Shown: positions 47,501-59,500 of the stretch, piece after piece
Layout of the letters: the number at the start of each line of letters is the position of its first letter
Numbering within the stretch: position 1 is the stretch's first letter
NCBI RefSeq assembly: GCF_004798865.1
Contig: NW_025335568.1
Location: 55,633,423 to 55,697,422 of the forward strand
Reading direction: 5' to 3'
DNA length: 64,000 nt
DNA from: Varanus komodoensis
Taxonomy: Eukaryota > Chordata > Lepidosauria > Squamata > Varanidae
Program-made: the position numbers and the translations under genes
The notes under the pieces: model-generated
What the model was told of the DNA's origin: nothing
Databases searched by the model: none
What the model saw: only the letters and a program-made list of their open reading frames with translations

Positions 47501-50500
47501 GTAAACCGGGCTTGAAACAGCTTCATTCTTATTACAGTTAAATAAATTCAAATGAAAAACTGGCATTTCAATAAGCTATTAACAAATAGCCTATAACAAT
47601 CCATTAGCAAAACAATGTATAACATGACTTTCTGCAGAAAAAAATGATGAACAGAAAACTTTGCAGCCAAAAGAAAAGACTTGAACACTGAGAATATAAA
47701 TCACATGTTTCATAATAAACAACCAAACCACACAAGGTAACTTCATAATATGAGAGACTTACCTGACATGACAGAATGCTAATATCCACCCATCCTTGAT
47801 TAACATTAGATTTTCTGCTTTAAAATTCATGTTCACATCTATGCCATAAGCTCCATATACATGAATCAGAAGTGGCATCCTGCACAGCTCTATAGAACTG
47901 GTTTTATGAAAAACTGTAATTGGCACCCAAGTTTCATCCTGTAAATGAGGGAGTATTTTACATTAAAGGATGTTTCAAAGTTCACAAGGGATACACGGGA
48001 ATAAAAGCTTCAATTATATATTTTAAACATGTTTTTCTTATTACAGTAATTCCTTGCACTTTGACTGTACAAAAGCACTCTCGAAAAATAAAACAGGAGA
48101 TTGGACTGCCACTGAGTTCGTTTACCAATGTGGAGCATAAAAAGTCATTTAAGTGCAACACCTGAAATTCTGTGAACCATGAAAGCAACTGGGCTTCTCC
48201 TGCCTTCTCTAATGATACCCATGTGTATTACAGCCTGAGTAGCTTAGCACTTAGTGCAGCAGCGCGCCTTTTGTTATAAACTTAACAATCTATATACATA
48301 TATATTTATTTTAAACCTTGTAAGTTCGCTTGGAATTCTTGCCTGTATGATGGTAAGACATATTAAGCAAATATACTTTCCTTTCTTTTGTGTCTCACAA
48401 AGATTGTTCATTATGGAGTTTAATTTTATTTTGCAAGATTATTTTTGTTCCTACACATGTATTCTTATTTTGGGTTGTGGGTTTTTGTTTTGTTTTCCTA
48501 TTTTTTATTTTTTGGTCTTCTTCCAGGATGATAAGCAAGGTATTAATGTGATAAGGGAATTCTCAGCAAGCTTCCTGCACAACAGCATTCTCCCTTGCCA
48601 AAAGAAGTAACACCCTCATCTTCAGTATTCTCAAGAGCAGAACTAGAAAAAGAAATGTTAAGCCTCCTGAACCCTTCCCTGCAGAGCTACAGAGAAACAC
48701 TCACTGATCTAGTGAATATGAAATCTAGAGGCCTTTATATAATGTGAATTCCTATTTCCTTTCAAGATGCTGTTTAAAAGTGGGTGAGAATTGAATGGGA
48801 AGTCTTACCTTGCTCTTAGCTTCTAAACGTACGGTGCTGCAATTCACAGTAATTGGCATTTCTTGCTCAGTGTGCTCAATAAGACTGTTTTCCATCAATG
48901 AATATGTAAAACGTATGGGAGGCTGAACTGGGGAGATGAGCCAAAAATAGCAAGTGCTGGTGTTGTATTCAGGTTGTGGCTCCAGTTCAAATGAACAAGC
49001 CCAGTCAGGTAGCTGGGAAAAAAAATCCAATAATGTTAATATTTCCCCCCAGTCTTTTAAGTTTTTCTCTATAGAACTCTACTCCATTGCTTCCTTGCAA
49101 ATGAAAAGATTTAAACTTCAGCTTAATCAACTTTGGCACACATGTTTGCCAGAAACTGCTTTCTCTTCTACTATAAGCTAAAAAAAAGGTCAAAAGAAAC
49201 ACTATGACAATGAGGGCAACAATTTAGCTACCTTTCCTCCTTTCCTAAAAACTACTTAATGAGGTTCAGCAAGTAATGAAATGTAATACAAAATCTTAAG
49301 CTGTTTTGAAATAGAGAGTAAACAAACTAATAATAAGATGTCTTAAAACAGTATCAAAAAAAGAACCATTATAAAGCATATTTTATCTATTTAGGGATTT
49401 TGTTTTGATGCATGTGCACAATTGGAAGTTTTAAGAATCTTTCTTCTTCCCCATCTGTCTGCTCTTTCATGCTACCCAACTTGAAACATAGCCAAGTCAA
49501 CGTCAGTTATTGCACTAAGGCCATGCATTGGCTTTGGAGTGCTCAGCCACTTAAAATCTTTGCCTCTGACTCTGTTCCCAGCAATAGCCATTGTGAGGAA
49601 CAAAATAATTTTTTTGGCACAGCTACACTCAGAAACTCAGAGCTATTATGTTTTAAGATTTAACACTCCTAGAAATGAAAGGAATCAAGATTCATTCTCT
49701 GAGAGCAGCAGGGTCTCTTACCCGCTGCTTACTTTCTTTTAAGGAGTTCTGGTTAGTAGGTTGATAAAGGCTTTGGGAATTGTGGCAGTCAGAGTCAAAA
49801 AGCTTTACACAGAAAAATCGCACTCCGTGTAATTGATTAAAACCTGAAGAAGATCAATCTAAAAAGTCTAGAAAACCCTACAGAATGGATTCTATATTTA
49901 ACTTGAATGCTACAGTTAGGAGACTGGTTGGAGAGTGTACAAATTTACTCTTTTATTACAAATATGCTAACTGAAAATTTAAAATGTTTTCAGATAACTG
50001 AGTGTTAAGGCAGGAGTTAGCCAGGATTTTCAAAAGACAGCATGAGCTCTTGCTTTTGATTTTTAAAGGTACAGGAAAAGAACTGGCTAGACACAGCTTT
50101 ACTCTAAGGAAGAACTTACAGTCAATTTTTAATCTGATTCAGATATTGAAACTGTTCACACATCCCACTAAGTCACCAGGCAAATAAGCTGAAGTGGGTT
50201 AATTGTTTATGAAACAGCCCACAGTAAATCAGCCTTGTCTTGGTTTGCTTTCAGTCCTCCAGCCAGCTCTGGTACATACATTGAAGACTTTGCAGCAGAA
50301 GCTATACTGTGTCCTTGTCCCAGTCCCCTCCCTGCTCCAACTGTTAGCCTTTTTATTTTTAGTTTCCTCAAACATTCTCAATTGGGGCCATGTTATTCTT
50401 GTGCTGTCACTAAAGATTCTTCCAAGTGTGCACTTAGGGCTGTCTGATAGCACTGTCCTGCCTGGTCAATTCCCTTGTACGTTGCAGCTATCAAAGGAAG

Positions 50501-53500
50501 GAGTAAAGGGGAGTAGGTAGCATGAATGGGAACACACAAGATGAGTGGGCCCTTTAGTTTATACACACTACCAGGCTCCTGGTTGGGTTTGTGCATAATG
50601 AGAAGCATGCCTGCACTGCACCCAAATGGCAGCTGCTACCACAATGAAAAGCTGAGTTCCTTAAAAACAAAAAAACTGGGATATAAATAAATATTTATAT
50701 AAATAAATAATAAAATCCTACAGGGAAATTAATTCATAGTGGGTTAATGACATTACCCTACCTTGTCTAGCCCCACTCCCAAAACACATGTACAAGCCGA
50801 TTGTCCCAAATGATTCCTCTATTGAAGATTACCCACAACAGTCCAAGTCTCAAAAATGAGGTTCCTAGACTTTATTAGCTGCCTCATTCTATCATCCATC
50901 ACCCCTGCACCATTCTAATCAGCAGTGTAAGACTACGTAAAACACATATTTATGTTAGTTTGACATTAGGAAAGTTTCATATACTTGTGAGGGCATCTAA
51001 ATAAAAAAAACTTTAATTTGCCACTGATTAATTAATTCTGAAAAATAAAAATTTGATCACAAAACATTCTATATCAATTAAAGATTTACCAGTTTACCTT
51101 AACACTGTGAACTGAACTTGATGCAAGAGAAATAACATCTAAATAAAGGCGGCCATGGAACTTCAGAAAGGCAATGCAGTGGTCTTTGAACATTTCTAAG
51201 TCAACTAATTTAGCCTTTTCTTTCACAGTGTAAATGGACGACCAGTTCTCCAAACCACATGAACCAATGGGAGCCTTCATTAGCTACAAAACAAAGTCCA
51301 CATATCTACATGAAGAACCTAAATTATCCAATATAAAAGTATTTTCATAGAAAAGACACTGCTTTCCAGCAACTAATATACTTCCAGTAGCAATAGGTAA
51401 AATGTTAGCAGCTCCAATTTTAGAGATCTGGTAGTTCTGAATTTTCTGGATTGATAGTTGTGTTGGTTCAGTTTCATGGCATTTGAAAATAAACAGGTGT
51501 TATATCCCTAATTCTTACTAATCTTCAGAAGAAATGGTAAATTCATAATATGTCCTGCATTGTTCTCTGAAGCAAAAGGTAAATGTTAAACTGTGTATGG
51601 CTGTTAAATTATGATCACTTGAGGATAAGGCAATGAAAGAATGAACAAACAACCAAATCACACACAGATTGAGCTTCTGCTCAAGCACCAGTCAGATATC
51701 AAGAAAGTACCCAGCTGAGCACACTTTGTGTTTCTTTTCAACTGTTTTGCAGTATTTTCTATAAGCTTCCATCACAGCAGGAAAGACAATAAAAAGATGT
51801 AATGGAGTCCACGAGGGCACCAGAGCTAAGACAGAACTATATTTCTAGAACACTATATATTGTAAAAATGAATTGAATGATAACTTTGATAAATCGATAC
51901 CCTTGAGGTCTAAAACTCTTCTCCTTTTTATGAAAGGGACAGGAAATAGCAACATGAGCTCTTTCACAGAGTGACTCCAAAGCTCTCCTTTCCAAATACA
52001 GTGAAAAATCTGGATTTGTTTAAGAGCTCTATAACTGCAATAGCGCCAACTCAGTGCCAGGAGGGTGATAGCTATGTAATGAAAAAGTCTGTGGAGACTT
52101 GCTACAGGAGGGATAGCCCATTGCTACTTTTAAGAATCCATCCATCCATCCTTCCGGTGTATCCTCCAGCACCAGAAGAACAGAATAAAACAAAGCTCTA
52201 TGAAATGGAAGGGCACTGTTTCACAAGGATGAGGTAACTTTGCTCATATCTGGCATGAGGGTTGGGTAAACATGTGATGTTGGAGCTCTATTTACTTCAT
52301 TTGCATTCCCACATTTTTCTTCAATAATGAAAAATAGGAAATTTCCTCCCATTGGCAAAGCATGAAAAGGCACATGAAGGACAGAATATGAATTTCTACA
52401 TGTACACATTTTCAGGAATGGACTCTTCTAAACTATGTACTTTTGAACACAGCTGAAAGTTTGGGAGAATGCGAAGATTTTCTGAGATTTGTGTTCCTAG
52501 TGATATTCATGACTGGGCTTACAAGCAGGTATGAAATTCTTGCACATCCGTATTTGACACTTAACAGAGCTACATGAATCAATTGCACTGCACTGATCTG
52601 AGGGAAGGGTCAGAGGCTAATATCCAACTATGCCATTCTGCCAGCACTAATGTTGTTATGCCAACAGAAACTAATGCTGTTGCGCATTTCCCTCTGCACT
52701 GAAGCCCCATCCCTGCATGTCATCAGATTTGTCAACAGAGGGTTGTGCTATTTACTCTATTTATGCTATCTCTTTTCAATAGCTCTAGTGGAAAGCTGCT
52801 GTTGGATATTACCCAGAGTGGTCAGCTTCTGAATGACCAAAAATAACATGGAAAACCCAAATTATTTTTTGGGGTAAAGTCATAATTGGAGAATTAATTC
52901 TGTTGTGTGTAATGAATAATAGAAATGTAAACATGTTTTTCAGAGTCTGTGTATTTGAACTGAGCATTAATAGGATGCATATGCAAATGACATCCAGATA
53001 CAGAAGCTGTCTATTCTTGGAATATTGTTCAACAAAAGAAACATCATATTGAATTAATCCAGTTTATCTGAAAGTCCTTTAAAAGGAGAGGAGGCTTTGG
53101 ACTGAGCAATCCAATGAATTAATGATTCAACAGCTGTGGTTTTCATCTTCCTCTATTACATTTCCAACTAATTAAAAAGGTAAGGAATGCAGAGGGAGTC
53201 TACCAACCTGTTCTCATCTCGTGCCACTTTTATAATAATAATGAATTCTAGACAAAATTCAAACTTTTAGTCAATTTAACATACTTAGTTTTTTCCAATT
53301 GTTTGTCTTCTCCAATATTTTATAATATTTATTATAAACTGTTCATTTTATAGTGCCTGTGGCGAAAAGATAAGTATTAGAGGCAACTAAAATGTTATAT
53401 GGACTCATCTGTTTTTTATGAAATTTTGATTAAATGACTGAATATTTTTGATGTACTGCAATTAAGTGTCAGAACTAAGCTGGACACTAGCTAGAATGCC

Positions 53501-56500
53501 AGCAGCCCATACCTTGTATCCCTCTGGATCACCATATGTAGTAAGAATGCACAGTTCATTATTTCTGTGCTCAATGTGGTAAATGATTCCTTCAGTTCGT
53601 TGTTGCACGAGAACAGGAGACATAAAGGGTTGATTACAGTCAACCAACCACACTTCAGAGGTAGTCTTGCTATTACTGTTTATAGTCAGGTACTGCTTGT
53701 CTTTTGTGAGGTACAGATCCACAAAATATCTGTGAACAACAAAGTTATAATTAGATAATTAGATGCTGAAATAGCGAAGATATTTGCATACTAGATGGTT
53801 TCATAAAGCAAGAGTGCAAAACAGTATGGCCCACAGAGAGCCTTCCTAGCCTTGTGTGGTGGTTCCCAGACCTCAAGCATTTGCCATAATCAAGAAAGAA
53901 GGAAAGGAATGAAGGAAGGGTGGAGAAAATGAAAACCATACTGGGAAAAGGCTGTATGGTATCAGCCACAGCAACCTCCGGTTTGTCAAGCAATTTTTCC
54001 TTTTTTATATTTGATTAGGTTGTGTTGACTGGAGAAGAGACGGTATTCATAAATTCATGTCATGACATGGAACAGATACTGTTGTTACAAGACCAAAATC
54101 TGTTGCTACTGGTGTGAGTGACGATATGGGTTGCTGGTGTTTTGGGGGGTATGTGATATATATGGATGCATGTATGAATGGTGTGAGAGCATTCTTTGCA
54201 CACACACACATATGGTTCCCAGCAGACCCTTGGAGTGGAACTTGGGGCAGAAAAGGTTGTACACCTCAGCAATAAAGATAAAATGTTACCTGTACCAGTT
54301 ACAATACTGAACTAAGTGCCCAGGAAGCTGTCTTACTAGGTTAGAGTATTTATCTATCAGGGTCAATGTTGTCCATTTTATTTGATAACAACATCCCAGG
54401 GTTAAAGTTTTTTTTCCCATTACCTGGAGATGCCAGTGATTGAAAACAGGACCTTCTGTAGGCAACTGCCCATGAACTGTGGTCCCAGCCATTCAATGAT
54501 TACATGGCAATGCATTTAGGAATATGCATAACTAGTACCATAGGCTGACAACTGCCACTGAATAGAATTCAATACTCTTCAATATGATTAATCATAGGAA
54601 TCTTATGGAGGGGTGCAGAGAAGCATTGCAAACCACACGCATATCTATATATCAAAGTATATTATCAGAATGATTATCAGAATGATAATGGTTTCAGCAC
54701 ATCTTTCTGCTTTCATCTATACAGCAGGTATTCTACAGGTTCTACAGAGTAACAGTTCTACATTTAGTGTTGATCTGAACCAACTTAGTTAGACCCCTAG
54801 GAGTATTATCATGGCTAACCCCAAAATGGGACCACTTATCTATTGGATTAAAAGCTAGGCTTCCTTCCCTTAGTTCTTGGTATCAGCCTTATCTATATTT
54901 ATGTGTTTTAATATGACATCATACACAGAGGAAGCAGTTTAATATGCTCAGTTACCTTGCATCCTGTTCTGTATAAACCAGCTTGAAACATTTTTTACTA
55001 AAATCAGACAAGTACACATCACGACTCTGAAGGTTCTTCTGGGTGGTATAGAAGAGGATGTCTTGTGTAGCCCATTCTGGGAGTGGTGGGGGGGGGGGAG
55101 AAAGTGGAACTATTATTATTTATTATTATTTTGCAATAATAAAAGGAAGCCTAATTTTAGTGATAGCATATGTAAAATGAACTACATTTCATTGAGCTAA
55201 TTTGAAAGTCAATGGTTGAGAATGGGAAAGAAACCCCTATACATACAGAGCAGACTGTGTGACCCTTTGCATTTTGGACACTGACTAGACATGTAAATTT
55301 CATGTGAAACAGGGCAGCTATGCAGACTAAGAGTGTAATCCTGTGTATCTTTAGACAGAAAAAGTCTTAGAAGTCCTACATGGCTGGCTGGTAAATGCTG
55401 AGTTGTAGGACTTTTTTCCTGTCTAAACATGGAGACAATTGTGTCCTTAGAATCTTTTTAGATTACATTTAATTTTCCTTTCTACCATATATGGGCAATT
55501 TATATTAACTGTTATATCAATATTTATTATTGTGAAAACAGAAGCTTCCCCACATACAGCACATTTTTCATGTTGGGGAAACACAAACACTGCCCCCATT
55601 TCAAGTATGTGATGAAAAACACTCTAGTTTATGAATGCTTATTACATAATGCGTTTGTTATTCTTTTAAGGCTTCAGAAGACACTGCTGTTTTTCCTGTA
55701 ACAGATTTACATGACTGATTTTTTTTTACCGTTGCATTTGATTGTATTTACTTTATGGAAGCTGAGAGCTATAATCTAGTGCATCAACTAATTAGCACTG
55801 AAAACAGTGCCATTGACAAACAATAAGAAGACAACTCCCACCCTAGCCATAATGTCCCATCGTTTTGTGGCCATTTATATTTTTTCATTTAGTCCTTGGA
55901 AATGTGTTTGTCCTCCAGAGCACTCATCCCCTGAACTGGAATATAGCTATGTCCAACCTCCTGAGGTTACCTAATCTGTGTTCTAGAATGCTGTATAGTT
56001 GTTGGCTTACATAAAATATACCAGTAGCATGTCAGTTACATCTTCTTCTAATCCCCCTTGAATTACCTGGGAACAGGGCATCATTTGTGCAAACGGCATT
56101 GAATCAGCACTAAACTTACACATTTAAAAGCAATGTGTGCAGAGCTCAATTATACTGAAAGGCTGATTAGAAGACTTACATGATCACAACAATGGAAGCA
56201 AAATAGTATTGGTGAAATTAGGATGACACATAAATGGACAAGGTCTGGTAAATCTGAGGATTGTATCCAATCGTGGTTTTGCACTAATGGAAATCACTTT
56301 TCTTGCATAAAGCAGGACACTCAGTTTTTCTGCCCCCTCCTCTATGGGCCTCTGCACTAGATTCCATGCTTTTTCAGGGGCTCTCCCAAATGTTAAGGAA
56401 CAGTTTTTTAGGAGGTGTGCAGAGTGGGCTGCAGTGAATAGGGAAGACAGGCAAAAATGAGCTGCCCTACCCTGAGCAAGTGGAAATACCTTCCACTAGT

Positions 56501-59500
56501 GCAAAACCACCATCAGATACAACTTTCATTGCTGTAAAATATGATGAATTCAGGGTTGGACTTAATTTGCTATGTTTCACTAAAACATAATGGAATTTTA
56601 GGCTGATGACTTACCAAAACTAAACACATTGGGAATAATACATTCCACTTTTGGTAATGCATTTATTTTCACAATGATACAAGCAGATTCTTCAGAATTC
56701 GCACTTTTAATTCCAGTAGCTATATATCTTTGATCTGAGGAAATTCGAATGCGATGGATAAAGGAATCATGAAAGGGTAGAGCTTCTGTACTAAGTAATA
56801 CTTCATTGTTACCACCATCTGTAATACAAGGGAAAAGACAATACTGCAAATAGAAGAACTGAGGTAAAGAGTATCCATTGCTTTTCTATATTGTTTGTGG
56901 GGTTCAAAAGTGCAATGTTTTGGAATTAATTAGAACTGTAAACATATGTCTTGATCTATGACTAAGTCCTGGATCTAATGGAACAAGTTAGCTCTGACTA
57001 TTTTAAATGCCAGTCCTTTAATGGGATTTAGCTACAATTAAATGAACTATTGTGCTATCTATTTTGCTAGAAAAACTATCAGACATTTCAGGGACAAATT
57101 CAAAGAAATGGGCTTTTTTTTTGTTTTTGCTGAATCCAACTACTCTAAGCCATAAAGCAGTTTTGAGCTAGTTAAGTGTCCCAAAAACAAAGCCCTATGA
57201 GTGGTTATAGAAAAAGTACACATAAATCTGGCAGTATCATCGGGCATTGTTTAAAAATCCTGATATGTTAGCAGAGGCTGGGACAAAAACATCCTAATGG
57301 CAATAAACAATAGATTCTTGGGGCAACTTGTTGTCCTGGACATTGTCCACTGCAATGTCCACTGCATGGGCAACCAAGAGGTACGTTGTTATTAAAGCAG
57401 AGAGGTATTGTTTAAAAGTCAGGTACATTCCAAAAATACTTTGGAGTTCATATACGACTCTTAGATATACACATTCTACAGGTTTAAACTCATCAAATAT
57501 TATAATGATGAACTTACTTGGAAGACTGAAATGACTGGACTAAGGATTCAACCAGGTGCATTTACTAGAGTGAATTCTTGCATATTTTCTTTCTAAATAT
57601 AACATATTCTTTTAATGTGGCCTTATGGCCAGTTTTTTAATTTATTGGCATATCATAGAATAGTAGAGTTGGAAGGGGTCATGAAGGCCATCAGGTCCAA
57701 CCCTCTGCTGGTGAAGGACATCAGTTTACGTGAACCCTGTCAGATGGCTGTCCAGTTTCTTTTTGAATGTCTCTAGTGTGGCATATAAAATATAAAGAAA
57801 ACAATCTTGTGTAATAACAAGAGATATTCATACCAACTTCTCCTAGCTTTGAACGAAAAATGCAGCCATTTTCTTCAAAGTAAACATATTCTCCAAACTT
57901 AATCTGTTTAAAATCAAAACAGGCATGGATTGAATGCATAATATCCTGAATTAAGTCACCATCTATCATTAAGAATCTGAGTATTTTTCTAAAGATCCTG
58001 TATAATGAATGTAGTTCTCTTTAGGTTTGTAGACTACAAATGGAAAAAGAAGGAAAACTATTAAAACATATGAGTGTATCTGATCAGGTTCATTAATATA
58101 ATAATCATAAACACTCTATAAAGTTTTTGTTGTTTTGTGTTGTCATCTCCAACTTATGGTTACTCAAGGAATGGGTGCCCTCTAAAATGTCCTGCCCTTG
58201 ACAGTTCTGCTTGGTTCTTGTAAACTCTAGTTTATTGCTTCCTTTATGGAATCAATCCATCTCATACTTGCTCTTCTTTTTCTTCTTCTGCCTTTGACTT
58301 TCCCTAATATGATTGTCTTCTTCAGGGAGTTCTGCCTTCTCATAATCTAGCCAAAGAAAGCTCTAATTACTCAAAGAATCACAGCACCAGCTTTCCCAGG
58401 TATCTGTCCACCGAGGTGTCATGCAGTCACATCTCAACCAATAAAGGCTATTTGTACCCCTATCTTCCTGTCTCACACATTTACTAGATGGGCTTTTTGT
58501 GAAGTGTTTCAGAGGGGAGGAAAAGAAGCTGAAAATGAATCAAGATAGTTTGTATCCTGGCTTTTCCAGTTTCCTCCCCTCCTTGCCCATGGAAACACCG
58601 CTCTTCTCTAAGGTTACTTTCCCTGGCTGCAATGGGTGAAGGTGAGGGTCTGAGCTCCCATTACAAGCTCCAAGACAGAAATCCAAATACCATATGGCCT
58701 CTCAGATATTTTCCAGGGGTCCAGAGGATTGCTCCCCGCAATATATAATCATGCAACTTTTAAAAAATGACAAAATTACTAAAAGGGAAAGCTGCTGAAA
58801 CTTGAAAAAATATTCACAACAGTGATCTTAAAGTGGCTGGGAAAGAGACACACTTGGAAGTGACTCATGGATGGGTGGGAAACATCCATGTTTAATAAAT
58901 CCATAATTAACTTGCTTTCAGATGAAATAACTTTGAAAAAATTCTAATGCAATAGACAATAGCATGCTGCAAGCAAAAGTACATGGGTATTCAGAAGGGC
59001 AAACAGGCATCCATACCATGGCAATTACACAAAGCAAGTTTTCTTGAAACAATAACAAGAAAATATATTCAATAGCTTAGATTTGTTTGTTGTTGTTACA
59101 CGCCATCAACTCATCTCTGACTTACAGCAACCCTATGAATGAATGCCCTCTAAAATGTTCTCTCGAAAACCTGGCTCTGCTTTTGTAAACTCAAGGCTGT
59201 GGCTTCCCTTATGGAATTGTTTCATCTCATACTGCTTTTCCCCTTTCTCTTCTGCCTTCAATTTTCTCTAGCATTATTTTCTTCTCCAGTGTGTCTTGCC
59301 TTCTCAGGATGTGCCTGAAGCATGAGCGCACAGGTTTTGTCACTTTTGCTTCCAGGGAAAATTCTGGCTTGACTGATCTAGGAGCCACTTCTTTATCTTA
59401 CTGTCAGTCCAGGGTATTTGCACCTCTGGCACCATGCTTCAAACACGTTAATTTTCTACCTGCCAGCATTCTATACTGCTGAACTCATATATAGTGAGCA

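Noticed and set aside
50203-50520. 105-codon + strand frame
   Set aside because: Hydrophobic chance frame overlapped by other frames on both strands; no homology or splice signals.
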